Below are positions 44,967-57,700 of a stretch of 64,000 nucleotides of DNA, piece after piece. A model generated the notes under the pieces. The model ran no database searches. It was not told where the DNA came from and worked only from the letters and a program-made list of their open reading frames with translations. The stretch is from positions 415,670 to 479,669 of the forward strand of contig VCJN01003259.1 of assembly GCA_006384855.1 (NCBI GenBank), in the 5' to 3' direction. Source of the DNA: Tetraselmis striata (taxonomy: Eukaryota; Chlorophyta; Chlorodendrophyceae; Chlorodendrales; Chlorodendraceae). How positions within the stretch are numbered: position 1 is the first letter of the stretch; each line of letters begins with the position of its first letter. The translations under genes were made by a program, and so were the position numbers.

Positions 44967-47021
44967 ATGGCTACCGTCCAGTTGTCCGCTGGCAGCGTAT
45001 TGCGCGCCGCTGCTGCGCCCGCGGCGCGCAGTCGCTCATCTACGCCCTCGAGCCAGCATTTCGGGTCTGCCAAGAGCGAGATGATGCGCGTGGGCCGCCC
45101 TGTGGCCCCGGGTACCTTCCCAGCCTTCCCCTCTCCTGAACCCCGCCCCCCCTTTCCCTCCTCCACCAACATCTGCCAGCAAGGGAAGGGATGTCTCTGG
45201 CGCTGAGCCGCTGGATATGTGGGCCTGTCCAGGCATGCATGTCCTGAGCGCGGGCACGCGCCCCACCGGCGTGGCGTGCGGCGCCACCGGGATGCAGATG
45301 AACCTGTTCAGCCGCATGGGACGGGTCGTCAAGTCCTATGCCAACAATCTCGGTGCCCCCCCCCCCCCCCCCCCCCGCGCGCTCACCCCCCACCCCCACC
45401 CCCACCACCAACACACACACACACACACACACACAATCCCCATCCTTCCTCTCCCTCTCCACCCCCCGTTTTTCGACACTCCATCTCCCATTTTTTCGAC
45501 ATTGCGCTCTCGATGGCACACTGCTTACACTCATATGTCTTTAGTGCAACATGATTAAGCATAGAATAACATTGTATCATTGAAGGCACACATGTGACTG
45601 TATTCATCTCGGAGGTTTTCGTGGTGCCGCCTTGCCGCTGAGGTGGTTGTTGGCCTCCGGTGCGCAGTGAGCTCAGCGGAGGACCCAGAGAAGATCCTGG
45701 ACCAGGCGGTGCGTGACATGCAGGAGGACCTCGTCAAGATGCGCCAGGCTACAGCCCAGGTTGGAAGATCCCCCGGCAGTCACAGCGCCTCACCGCGCCA
45801 TGCTAGCTCCGGCGTCGTTGCGATGGCAGCCCTCATGACCCACTCAACGGACGCCCTGTGTCCCGTCACGCGCAGGTCATCGCTTCTCAGAAGCAGCTGG
45901 AGATGAAGCAGCAGCAGTCCAAGACGGCCGCGGTGCGCCCCCCCCCCCCCCTTCCCTTCCAACTGTATCCACCCTCAGCTGGGGTTAATGTCCCACCTAC
46001 CGGGCATGCGCGCCCATCCTGACACCAAGTACGCGCATTGGCCCCCAGGATGAGTGGTACCGCCGCGCGGAGCTGGCACTTCAGAAGGGTGAGGAGGATC
46101 TTGCGAAGGAGGCCCTGAAGCGCCGGAAGAACTACCAGGTGGATGCCACTATGCTTTTGATGCGCGGACTGCCGCATGTGTTAGCACAGCCAATTTGCCC
46201 AGCCCTTCCGTCGACCTGACATCCCCCTCACTGTCTGTGATTGCCCGGCCAGACCACCGCCGATCAGTGGCAGGAGCAGATTAACGCTCAGAAAAACGCG
46301 TCCGAGCAGATGATGGCCAACACAAGGTGTGGCCCTCGAGCTGGGGTGTCCTGGTTGCTGCGGGGCGGCTCTTCGCTAATCGGCTTCATTGACGTGGCTC
46401 TGGCTGGCTGGCAGGATTCTGGAGAAGAAGCTGATGGAGGCCAAGTCCAAGAAGGACACACTCAAGGCGCGCGCTGCTTCTGCGCGCACCAGCAAGGAGG
46501 TGAACGAGATGCTGAGCAGCATCGGCACCTCAAGCTCCTACGCTGCGTTTGAGCGCATGGAGGAGAAGGTCATGGCGAGCGAGGCAGAGGCGGAGGCCAT
46601 CGCACAGCTGCCCGGTGTCAGCGGCGCCAGTGGGGACGACCTTGATCGCAAGTTTGCCATGCTGGAGGGCGACGACGTCGACTCTGAGCTGGTGTGACCC
46701 TGCTCAGCATGTAGCATCCCATTGCCTGCTTAGCCGCGCTGCCCCTCATACCCATGCGCGTCCTCGTGTTATGCAGAGCGCGATGAAGAACAAGCTGTCG
46801 AGCGGGGCCAGCAAGGCGGAGCTGCCGGCAGGGCGCCCCCTGTCTGAGGCCATGGACCCCATTGATGCAGAGCTGGAGGCCCTCAGGTGAGGCCCACCAG
46901 TTGCACTTGGGCCAGCCACATGCCCCCATGGCATAAGCTGTGACATCCCATGCCCTCACTGCACGGCGCTGAGCGGCTTGTCCATACCCGCTTTTCCTGC
47001 AGGAGGAAGGCCCAGAACTGA
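44967..47021 (+). CDS. VIPP1: VIPP1 / IM30, plastid membrane-remodelling protein
   Basis: PspA/IM30 (ESCRT-III-like) protein that forms rods and rings on thylakoid and inner-envelope membranes. Exons 44967-45111, 45233-45352, 45668-45759, 45876-45932, 46049-46138, 46253-46326, 46415-46691, 46777-46886 and 47003-47021 give 327 residues. About 70 N-terminal residues, rich in Ala/Ser/Arg, look like a plastid transit peptide. The core then starts [17 protein letters not shown] (membrane-binding helix 0), [35 protein letters not shown] and so on through the long coiled coil. The end (KAELPAGR, then [13 protein letters not shown]) matches the plant/cyanobacterial VIPP1 C-terminal tail that PspA lacks. 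Introns 2 and 4 begin with GT followed within a few bases by poly-C. Intron 2 also has a (CA)n run near 45406-45434. Confidence 0.95.
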
Positions 47022-48018
47022 GGCAACGGCAATCCGACCCGTTGCTGCCCCCCCCCCCCCCCCCCCCCATCCACCTCCACCTGTCCTCCCAGGTAGCCTT
47101 ACTGAATTTTTTGTGTAAGAAGATTTCGCGGAGTCACCTGGGACTGCTGTTTTTCCGTTTACGCACCTTTCAATACACTCGATATGCCAGTCATTGTGTC
47201 AGGCGCAGCAATGTGCACTTGATTGCATGGGCCGAAGTACCTAGGGACCAGGAGACGGCATGTGTGAGGATCCATCATGTTACCGGAGGCGGGGGAGAGG
47301 GGGTGTCAGGAGATGGGAATTGTGCCGGAGCAGTCCAACCGTTTCGCCATCTTTAAAGGAGGACTCGGCCCGCGCTTCTTGGAATGTTTCCTACGCTACA
47401 CGCAGCAGTATGCCCCAGCCCGGTCAAGACGCCCACGAAATAGGCCATGATACCCTTGACAACATGGTGATCACTGCCCTGGCCGATCTAATTTGTAGGC
47501 ATGCTGTTGCTGTGGCTGCTAGATGGGAGCAAGCCGCGGAGAATTGGCGCTGCAGCGGGTTGGATGTTCGAGGATGGGTGTAATGAGTTCCCTGTGAGTG
47601 CAGGTGGCTTTCTTGCCGGTTTGTGCTTTTCACACGTGTGCATAGTTAACTACTCATTTTTGGGCTAGTGGCCTTCTTGAAAGTACCCAGGCCACCGCAC
47701 TTGCAGGTCTGACGATACGCAACCCAGAAGTATATCAGCAGCAAAGGCCACAGCTAACGCGTACTCCGCTTTGGAGTGAAAAACTGTGCGTACTTTGTCT
47801 TGCGATTTGAATATGGTATGGTTGGGGCAACATATTGCAAACGGTCACGGAAGAGGCAATGGACGATAGGGCCCAGGTGCACCAGCACAAGTATTTATTG
47901 CTTTGGCTACCAGGGCATGGCATTTTGGCTGGTATGCATACTCATGTGAAATAGCGACTACATATTAAACAGCAAATCTCTCTCCCTCCCCTCCCCCCCC
48001 CCCCCCCCCCCCCCTCTC

Positions 48019-48525
48019 TTGGTATTTAGTTGCTATTTTTGCCCCATGTATTTAGTCGCTATGTATTCTGTTCCTTCTATTGAAAATGGACGTATAGTAC
48101 GTATGTCTCGGAACATTTGCCCTTCAAATATCACCTTTACACCAATACAGCAATGCTGTGATGCGTCGGCCCGGAATATGTTGAATATGATGACAATTGC
48201 ACTTCTCTATCATCTTTATATTTTGATATCGTCAAAGCATCTAGTATCGAATGCCGACAGATCCTACTGTGCCTTCTGGTTAATCAACGGGGATGTTTAT
48301 AAGTTACCTAAATATAAGGGTTCCTAAATGAGGTACCCAAATTGCATCCGAGACTACACACTCATGCAGACAGAGGAAAACACAGATCAGAACCGGGACG
48401 GCCACTGTTTATACGATGATACTTTCATATTTCCAAATCAAGCACGTGATGTCGCCTGCTGGTACATCAACAAGCGGCGGGATCAGTCAGCTTATCAGTT
48501 TTACACACGTCCAATCACGACATAA
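48019..48525 (+). pseudogene. AT-rich ORF interrupted by one stop, unknown
   Basis: Two ORFs in the same frame (48019-48327 and 48328-48525) are separated by a single TAA. Together they make about 169 codons, with markedly lower GC than the recognised exons. Composition is protein-like (RDYTLMQTEENTDQNRDGH; CWYINKRRDQSAYQF), but I recognise no family. Chance, or a decayed element. Confidence 0.15.
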
Positions 48526-49945
48526 CGCCTGATCAAATTGCGCCTGATCAGGCACACAAGTGCGAAATCTCTGGGCACTGCTGATTGAGTGACTAGCTCA
48601 GGTGCAGTGGACGACGAGCGAGCGCTGCGCTGGTGGGTTCTCGGTACATGTCGGTAAATTATTATCAGGCAAGTGCTTGCAGCCACGACTTTTTCGCGGG
48701 TAATGTGGCGGATGTATGTGGGAGGTCGGCGCCCCAGGGCCTCGCCGCGACCGCATGGGCGGGCGCCTAGTACCAGGTACTCAGGAAGCAGAATACAGCA
48801 TCCATCATCGGCGGTGATGTGACGGCCCCGAGGTGGACGACTTCCTGTCTTGATGCAATGTGCAAACCTGACAGGACCAGTACGCACTTGCACGGTCCAT
48901 GGAAGGGTGAGGCAGCTTGGTCGGCGAGGAATTTCCGCGACTGCAAGTTCAATCCCAGTTTTTCGTCCATCATGTCCAATGGCATGTGACGCAGAGCCAC
49001 TAAACGTACAGATACCAAGTCCTCTCACCCGGCTGTGAGGCTGCACAGGCTCAGAAGCACCGAAGCCGTCATCGCATGTACCTTCTATAACGAGCCGCTG
49101 CCAGTCATCCCTGTGCATCCTGGAACAGCGGTGTTTGTCGACTCTAGCGGCAGCCAGGTGCTTCGCAAGCTGCGTTCTGCGTAAAACACTGCATGTCGGT
49201 TAAGTGTACATGCGGAACGACATGATTCTCTGCGCCCGCAAAGTCACTGGTAACTTCGAACGGTGCAAGGAAGATGTACTCAGACTCATCAACTCAGAAT
49301 TTTAGTATCGTAGTCTTCTATCTACGATCCCAATGTAAATTGACCCTCAAAGTGTTTCACTTGCAGTCCCAGTTGTAGTTCCGGACAGTCATGGTTGCGC
49401 ACATGGGGATTGTGAGCAACCGCAAGCAATGCTGAATTCCCTATCAACAACAATAGCGCATGCATCACTGCAAATCAATCCCATGCCAAAGTCCATGACA
49501 ACGGGGGAAGGTGCAGAAGGGGGCTGCGCGAAAGCCTGACTGCGGTTTATCGCAAACTCCCCGTCCCAATCCCACACCACCTTGTATGCAGCACACAAAA
49601 AGGCCCTGGGCCGGCAGGAACAACCACTGCTGGACAGCTGACACTAGCACGCAGTAGTAATGACAAAAACAGTAATCCAAGAACCATCAGATTATACTAA
49701 TGTGACGGCAGCCGAGGTACCATGCACCAGCCTGCCTCGGGCTGGCTGCATCTCGGCATGTCTGTGTCTGGGAATATTTAACCAACATCATCCAGGGGGG
49801 CGGAATGTTTCTACCGGGAACTTGTTTTCTATGCTCCGCCGGAGTTTGTATGGAGATGTATTGATAATGCCCCTGCGGCTGAGCGATTTTGCCCGATTTC
49901 AGTTTGCTGCAAATACCTACTTGGATGTACAGCAAAATCAAGGCC

Positions 49946-50020
49946 GCCCCGGGTGATCGGCCGAAGCCGCCCCAGCACTTGACCTCTTGCGCCAACTGCA
50001 GTCGTAGGCCTGGCATATGC
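49946..50020 (-). mobile_element. 3' fragment of the SINE-like element
   Basis: The reverse complement contains GCCTACGACTGCAGTTGGCG, GAGGTCAAGTGCTGGGGCGG and CTTCGGCCGAT, matching 39325-39395 at over 85%. It lacks the tRNA-like head, as expected for a 5'-truncated copy. Confidence 0.75.
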
Positions 50021-50462
50021 TTTACCGATTTGGTTGTGACTGATGCACGCGACGCGTCCTGCTGATATAAGTGAAGATTGGCAACAATGGCTATACTTTG
50101 CACACTACCTACTGCCTTGCAATACGATGTAAGATATCAATGACGCATCGCCGGCATTGGACTGCTTGTACTCCAGCTATATACGATTATTATGCGTATA
50201 GTGTTACACATACGCGCAAGTGTCACAGTTTCTGAATATGGGAATCGAGATGTGAACACCCATGCTGCTCCTCAAGATGGAACGCATATGCTCCACGGCA
50301 TATTAGCCCGCAAGTAGTTAAGGGGTAGTGGATAATAATGGCGTCTGAAAGGAATGAATTGCGCGTGCTGACAAGATGCGAGTGCGAGGATGAATGATGC
50401 ATGTGCTCAATGAATGGATTCCAAGTTGGGTTTGACTACTACTGTCAGCAATATTAGAGGTA

Positions 50463-50464
<2 letters not shown>

Positions 50465-50493
<29 letters not shown>
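50465..50493 (+). repeat. poly-G tract (29 nt)
   Basis: Uninterrupted run of 29 G in intergenic DNA. Confidence 0.9.
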
Positions 50494-51131
50494 TCCACGG
50501 TACCACGACACAAGCAGAGGGTCGCAAAAGGACACCATAACTGTAGTACGGTACTAAACCCCGCGTCAGCAATAATATAACAATAATAATGATAATAGTT
50601 TGGCCCATAATGCCCATAGTAACATATTTGGCGTGCTTCATCTGCTCGAATTATAAAAGCGCGGAACTGATGGTGAACGCAGCACATGTGTGGAGGATAG
50701 CACATGCCTAATTGCCTTCTCGGGAATAATAACCCTCTAACCCGGGCACACAAGGCATTAGAGTCACTCGCCCGGATAACAGCGTGGACTGGAATATTGT
50801 GATGACTTCAGACTGATGAATTCGCGACTAATCATCATACCCGTAGCAGGCGGAATGAAGTTGTCATAAATTTCACGTTTTATTTTTTTGATATCATAGT
50901 ACGAGCATTAGTCGTTGACCTAGGAAAATCCATGAGGGTTATACAATCCCAGTGCCTCAGTGCCCAGAGTCCATCCGCAATTTCCTATATGCGGCGCCCA
51001 TCGTCGTCCGTGATTTGGCATGTAATTTCATCAGGCGTAAAATCTCGATGAGACGTAGTAAGGATTAATGTCTTCCTATGTAACAGTGACTTACCGCCGC
51101 TACCAGTACCGGTACCAGCACTTCCTCAACG

Positions 51132-52390
51132 ATGCTCATGGGTCGGGACAGCTACGCCGCTGAGATGCGCGAGGCATGGGGCCGCCTCCAAGCGGCTACT
51201 GCTGGCCATCTCGGCGACGCATATGCACGCGTGATGGATGGAGCGGGAAGTGGAGGCTGCGTCGGGCTCGCAAAAGGAGCTGACGGCATTTCTAGACCAG
51301 GCCAACAACTCTCCGCTTCGAAATGAGGTGTGCGCTCTCCCTGTCACATGTAGGGAACGGATCTTGTTCAACCAGCTCGACGCGGCGTCGGGCATGTGGA
51401 CAGTGGCCATCCCCACCGCGCGGACGGTCATGACTCCGCATGAGCTGCGGGAGGTCGCTGCAGGGTACTTCTTTCTGCCTAGCCCGTGCTTGGCCCCGGT
51501 GGTTGGGAGCCAGATCATTATGCCCTCGACGGAGCACAACCCCGTCACTGTTGACCTATACGGCGACGCGCTCATGAATCTCCCGGCGCCTAGAGACGCT
51601 CATTGGCGTGTACAACACGACGCTATCGCAGATGCCTTCCGCGATCACTGTGCTCACGACCTAGGTATCGCTGTACGGCGGGAGGTGGATGACTTGTTCC
51701 AGCAGGCAGTGCCTCTAGATAGGCAACACCGTACCGAGGGATGAACTCAAGGAACTAGTGCCGGACGCAGAGCGCTCCCTTCCGGCGCTCAACGTCGTGA
51801 CCGGGAGCTATGATCCCCGGAGCTTGAAGTCCACGCTGTGGGAGTTCAAGACTATGAGGTACAGGGTCAAGTACATTGCAATGCCCCGGGCCACAGCTGT
51901 GGATCGGTTTGAGCGCTCCCTGTTGGGCGACATACAACGGGGGTTGGCAGCGCGGGATGCGGCGTGGCACAATACGGAGCCCGAACAGAAGGGTCCTCTT
52001 CGAGACATATCCTGGACATGTCGGGGTACACGGGCACGGTCTTCGGCGCAGTGGGTGAGGTGAGCAAGGGGGTGCGCCGCACAGTGCGCGGTATCGCATG
52101 CTTGGCTGCGGATCGGGGTGCCCTCTCATTGCGGGGCACTCGGTGCACCACCCGGGCTCACCAGGAGGCCTGACACGCAAGAGATTTCCTCGGGATATTG
52201 AGCTTAGTAGCGGCTCAAGAGCATGCTCGCAGCCTCATCAGACGGCGCAGATTCGTCTGCCAGCCCGTTGCTGAGGCTGCGCAGCACGTCCGAGGATCAC
52301 CCACACACACACGTGCACGCGTGGCCCGTACTCTGAACCGTGTGCGCATTACTCATCCATCCCGCCTCATGCGGGATGCGGGCCGCTTTT
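51132..52390 (+). pseudogene. decayed repetitive-family gene, probably transposable-element derived
   Basis: Coding-like sequence runs through three frames. 51238-51744 encodes LDAASGMWTVAIPTARTVMT, FFLPSPCLAPVVG, VDLYGDALM and RREVDDLF. After a stop and shift, 51758-52063 encodes LPALNVVTG, AVDRFERSLLGDIQRG. Another shift leads to SGYTGTVFGAVGEVSKGV. The order of these blocks resembles a family I associate with multicopy retroelement proteins of algae (SG.WT.A.PT; LPSP.CAP; FGAFGE), but that is from memory and no catalytic motif is present. Frame breaks show it is not functional. Confidence 0.35.
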
Positions 52391-52503
52391 AGGCGGCCTT
52401 GATGTGTTGATTTTCTAGTACTACTTTTAGCAGTAGGTGGATTTGTTACTGCCCTTTTTGTAATTCACACCAATACCATTACTATGTACCGCTATTGATG
52501 ACC

Positions 52504-52523
52504 GACTGACTGACTGACTGACT
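52504..52523 (+). repeat. (GACT)5 microsatellite
   Basis: Five perfect GACT units just before the left end of the element at 52560. Confidence 0.9.
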
Positions 52524-52559
52524 GTATGTAATCCGTACAGCTCGTCGTATATGCATTTA

Positions 52560-53598
52560 GAGGCATATCATACGGACATCGCGTCATCAGACAATCCTTG
52601 TCATCATCTACCGTTCGCGCAGCGTGGGCCGCCACGTCGACAACGCTAACGCATGACAAGAGATGTGATTCATACGGACAAACAACAACATTCGTTGGTC
52701 TGTCATCAGATATCGCAAGAAATCGGCCGGCGCTTCTAGTTCCGCCGCCGCCATCGGGCCCGCAAACACCATCTTTTCCCTTGTGTCTGTCGCCCTGTCC
52801 CTCCCGCCCATCCACACTGGATAGTCATAGAGCGTCCCAGCTTTGCCGTAGACGAAGTTGGAGGGTTTGCACTTACCTACGGCAACGCGCAGTCGGAGGG
52901 CAGCGCGTTCCCTCGGATGTTGGCCGTTGCCGGGGCCGCATTGGACATAGACATGGACACACCGCATACAGACAGAGCGAACACCGATGAGGACGACAAC
53001 GGGGCCACGCCCCATGGCAACGTGGGCGCACGCCATCCTAACCGTGCAGGCAACGAGAAGCGCGACAGGGATCAGGCACTGCGCCGGCTGTCGAGGGATG
53101 ACCATGCGCGGGCGGGCGAGACGGGCGCAGCGCGGTGGCGGCGGGCGAGGCGCCATGGCTGCAGCCGCTGCGCCCCGGCAGTGCACGGGCCTTCACGCGT
53201 AGCTCCCGCGGCGAAACCGTGAACCCAGGGGCAACAGGAACCCCCATAGTGCGGGGAGGGGGGGTCTCCCATGTGGGTTCGCCCCGCCTGGGTGTCCGTT
53301 GTGGAGATTGCTCGGTGGAGCCTTGCCATGGCGTCGGCGGGTGCCGGGCAAGTAGGTAGACTGGGCGAGAATGTTTTGAAAATTGGCTGGCCGAGGCCGC
53401 TATCTGATGACGCGTGTGCACTGTACACGGGGGCATTTCCAAATGGGAAATGCCCCCGTATACAGTATACATACACGCGGGTCTGTCATCAGATAGCGGC
53501 GCGGGGCATGTCATCAGTTACGACGTGGCACGCTCCAGTGCGAGTATTTATCCGATGACAGGATTATCTGATGACGCGATGTCAGTATGAAATGCCTC
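52560..53598. mobile_element. DNA-transposon-like element with about 40-bp terminal inverted repeats
   Basis: The left end (GAGGCATATCATACGGACAT, then CGCGTCATCAGACAATCC) pairs with the right end read on the other strand (GAGGCATTTCATACTGACAT, then CGCGTCATCAGATAATCC), about 90% identical. No transposase was recognised; the longest ORF is 52608-53186 (-), low complexity. Probably non-autonomous. Confidence 0.75.
53397..53499. repeat. foldback repeat nested in the 52560 element
   Basis: Outer arms GCCGCTATCTGATGAC and GTCATCAGATAGCGGC, inner arms GGGGGCATTTCC and GGAAATGCCCCC around a 4-nt AAAT centre (with one more matching base pair). It would form a hairpin over almost its entire length. 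Confidence 0.85.
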
Positions 53599-53610
53599 TT
53601 ATATTTGATT

Positions 53611-54005
53611 ACATGAGCTAGCAGCGGAAGGCGATATCAGGAAATCACCAAAAAAGGACGATCAGAAAGGTCCTCTACATTTATATTTGATCAATAAGGA
53701 TGCTTTCTTCGTGGTCAATCCGTTCAGGCACTTCGAAACTTTGTCGCCGGCCAACCTGCTGAGTTCCGCCGTCACCTGTCGCGCACACGGCGGGGGCTGT
53801 TGCAGCGGGTCTCGGCTTGCGTGCATGGTACCCTGGGCGACATTCTCTCTGCCGGTGTGCCGATGGCCAAGTCTGATGCGTGTGCTCGTGCCCACTCTGC
53901 GTCTTCTCATGTTACTGCTTCCACCCCGCAGTCGATGTAGAGGACCTTTCTGATTGCCTTTTATTTTGGTGATTTCCGATATCGCCTTCTGCTGCTAGCT
54001 CATGT
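53611..54005. mobile_element. MITE with about 68-bp terminal inverted repeats
   Basis: Left arm ACATGAGCTAGCAGCGGAAG through TCAGAAAGGTCCTCTACAT. The right arm is its near-perfect reverse complement, with small indels. Total 395 bp, starting only 12 bp after the previous element. The internal ORFs are short. Confidence 0.85.
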
Positions 54006-54032
54006 AAGTATATCAGTAAGGATTATATTATC

Positions 54033-54146
54033 GCTGCAAGCAGGGTTTCACTGGTACCAGTCCTGTCCCGGGGGCGGGGAAAAAAAGGATTATATTGTGT
54101 TGTTTTTCCGCCCCCGGGACAGTACTGGCAGTGAAACCCTTGCAGC
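54033..54146. repeat. hairpin element with about 45-bp arms
   Basis: Arms GCTGCAAGCAGGGTTTCACT...TGTCCCGGGGGCGG and CCGCCCCCGGGACA...AGTGAAACCCTTGCAGC. One arm plus its flank (to about 54161) also occurs at 12470-12515. Confidence 0.85.
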
Positions 54147-54739
54147 GTCTCTACGACGGCCATATTCTATATATCTATTCCATATATCTGTAAAATGTTG
54201 CGTCTCGCTCATGTAATCATATATCTGTATATCTATTCCAGATATCTACGACGGAATATTGTTCACGACCCTAAACCAAAAAGTTCACGGAATATTGTGT
54301 TCCATTTTAGCAGGCTCGTCGGCGCGGCCCGAACGAGCGCGCTTTGCGCGCGCGCGCCTCCCGCGGCCCTTGCGTCCAGCAGCACGCCAGGCCCAGCGGA
54401 ATTAAGGCGTCGGTTTAAATACTACGACCCTCCCGCCGCGGTCCAACCACAAGGGCGCCCACAGCCGGCAAGCGCCGCAGTCGAGCACGGCGGCAACTGG
54501 CAGCCAGCGACTAGAAAGCCACCGCTGGAGAGCGCGGTGAAAAATTCCTGGCAGCGGCGGCACCAGGCGGTGCTGTTCCAGCGGGGGGGCGCGGGAGCCA
54601 TCCGCTCCATTACCACAGGTCGCATCTGCTCTTTCTCGCGCGCGCTTCAGTTGGCTGCGAGGTGGACTGTGGTTATTTGGGCCGCCACTGGACGGATTCC
54701 CGCCATCGGGAGCAGAACGTGGTGCGCTAGGCTGGCAGC

Positions 54740-57700
54740 ATGGCTGACCTTGCGCCTAGCACGCCACCAGACCTGGTGAGTCGCCGCCGCCCAGCCCCTC
54801 GTGCCCACACATGCTGCATGGGGCGTCGGCGCCATCGGCATGCCGGCCGGCCGGGAAGGCGTAAATCACCACCGGCAGCCCGTCGATAAAAGTAGCAACA
54901 CGAGCACGCGGTCGTCCAAGAACGCTGCTCGGTCCAAGTGGCGAGGCGTGATAGCTTCCCAGTCAGGCTGCCAACCACCTCGCCAGCCGTCCACTGCGCA
55001 CGCCAGCACGTTGCTTCCCTTCGTGCCCCCCCCCCCCCCCCTGCCGCCGCAGCTCCTCGAGCGGCAAGACTCCCGGCGCGCAGCTCCGCTGTGTGCTCGT
55101 CGCGCTCTCATACAGTTTCGCTCCTGCGCTTTCTCGTGCACAGGCATACGGCAGCGAGCGACTCACGAGCGCAGGCGAGGATGGCGTGGACATCAACGTA
55201 AGGCTGGCATCCCTGGCAACCACACCCCACTCTTGTCCTTCCCTCCACCAGCCACCAACCCACCCACTCCACAACCCCTGCATGCTGCATGTTGCCCCAG
55301 CCTCGCCACGGCATCATCCAGGCAGCCCGCTCTCGGCGTTCCGGAAGCGCACATGGCAGGCAACTGAGCCTCCTTCGCGGCGCTCCCAGGCCCTGCACGC
55401 AGAGCTGGAGGATGATCCGCTCTACGACGACGCGGACGACTACAGCCTGGGCAGCGACGCCGGCGGCTTCGACGCGCACTCGGACATCGACGGCGCGGGC
55501 GGCTGGGTCGGCGATCACCACGGTGCGGCGGAGCTGGGCGGGGGCGGGGACCTGGTGGATGTCAACCAGGAGGCGTTGCTGATGGACGAGGACATGGACC
55601 CCGAGACGCATTCTGGGGGTGAGCCTGCGGCAGCCCCCCCCCCCCCCCCCCCCCCCCCCCTCCCCTCCTCCCCTACTGCTCCCCCCCTTCGCCCCCTCCT
55701 CCCACTTGTCTCTCCGCTTGTACTGAAGACTTGCCTCTGGACTGCCCACCTTCACCCTCACAGAGCTGGACAGCCGCCCGCTGTCGCCACTGGACTTGGT
55801 GCAGCCGGACAGCCCGCCAGCATCGCGTTGGGAGGACCCAGCGCGGGAGGGTGCGGGCCATGCGGGGGACACCCGCCCAGGCAGTGGCTACACAGACGAG
55901 GGCTTTGAGGTAGAGGGGTCGGTGGAGCGTGTGCAGCCCAAGCCGCGGCCAGCGAGCATGGAGGCAGGGTGGCAGCAGGAGCGGGAGATGGATGCTGTGC
56001 AGCAGGCGGAGCAGGCGCCGCTGCCACGGACTCATGAACCTATGATGGTGGTGGAGCAGGAGGAAGAATCGGCCGAGCTACTGCCGGTCCCCGCGCTGCC
56101 CTCGCTGCCCTCGCCGCCAGCCATTGAGAGGCAGGGCAGCGCCATAGGGATAATGTCCCTGCCTGTGGAGACGCACAAGGCGCGTGAGCTGCAGCAGGAA
56201 GCGGAGCCTGTGGCGCCGCCCTCGTCGCCCCCGCCGCACGGCGACTCGCCTGACAGCACTCGTGAGGAGGCGCCCGTGCACGTGACCCCTGCCCTTGCTG
56301 AGGCGGTGGGGGAGGCGCCCTTTGGCGGGTCGCCCAGCGCAGGCAGCAGCCCGCGCGGGTACTTGGGCGAGGTGTTCACGCTGGACCGGCTGGGGGCCGG
56401 CGCGCGCAAGTCGGCCGCACCCAGGTCAGAGACTGCCACGGGAGGCAGCGGCGGTGGCGGCGCAGAGAAGCCCTCGCAGCTGCGGCAGCCAAGCGCAGCG
56501 GCGGCGGCGGCGGCGGCGGCGCCCGCTGACGACATCGACGCGCTGTTTGCGCGGCTGGAGGTCAGCCAGGCGCCGCCGCCGCAGGCCACTGGCAAGGCGG
56601 CCAAGCGGCAGGGCAACGGCGGGGAGAAGGGCAGGAAGAAGCCAAGCGTGGCGGATGAGGTAGCGCCCATGCATATGTGCGCCGCGATGGAGGGCAAGAT
56701 GGGGATGGGGTACAATCCAATACAATCCTTATTCGTCTAAGGCGTTGAACTCGGATTGTAATATTGACGATGGGCGGCGTCGTTTACTATCCGATTGAGA
56801 GTGAGGAAAGGAGGGGACAGTGGTGGACAAACTAGGATTCCATATGATGAGCGAAGATAGCGTTGCCCCGGCCGCGCTGGGACGCACCTATACCGTGAAA
56901 TCATGTCATGAATGGCGTGAATCACAACTCTCTTTGGTGTTATTGTTCCAACACTGATGGCAGCTTGTTTCAGGCTGCATGTGTTACTTTTGGGAAGTTC
57001 ACCAGTTAGTGTCACTTTGGCAGTCTTAGTAGCTAATCCAGGCTGGATACTATCATATATTTGGTATCTGTTCGCAGTCTATATAAACACACTGTTTCGC
57101 CCCCACGCAGGACTAGAAATATATAATATGAACACATATTTGCACAAATGTGATGATGCTGGATGACAATGGTGATGATAGGAGGAAGCGTGTTGCTCTT
57201 GTTGGCGGTATCTGTGTGAGAGCTGACTGCCGCTGTCCGGCCTGGTGCGTCCCTCCCGGGCCCCGCAGATCAAGGGCGTCGTGGACGAGATGGAGCGGGA
57301 CGCGGCGCTCAATGAGCAGCACGCCAAGCAGACGGGCGCCGCGCGCGCGCGGCGGCGCGTGGATTCAGCGCACGCGGTGGACGGCAGCCCGAAGCCACGC
57401 TCACGGTCCGTGGTGCGGCAGCGGCCGTCGGGGGCCGCGTCGGATGGCAGTCCGGAGCAGCGCGGCCGGCGGGCGCACTCCTCGGGGCCGTCCGCCAGAG
57501 AGGAGGCGCGTGAGAAGGGATGGACCTTCAAGAACAGCAGCCCAGCGGGCAAGGTGAACGATGAATTACTTTGGCCGGCAATGTTGTAGTAACTTGGTGT
57601 TTCGCGGCGTTGAGGTGTTATATTGCATTCCCGTCCGCGGAGCCATGCGCTCACATGGCGACCGACTGACCACACTAAGCGCTGGGCGCAGGTCAAGATG

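Larger units (their letters stand above)
47022..51125. other. intergenic region, mostly unrecognised
   Basis: 21-nt poly-C just after VIPP1 (47048-47068), 22-nt poly-C at about 47993-48014 and 29-nt poly-G at 50465-50493. TAGTCGCTA occurs on either strand at 47952 and 48053. 48501-49118 (-) and 48767-49018 (-) are ORFs without recognisable motifs. Confidence 0.4.
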
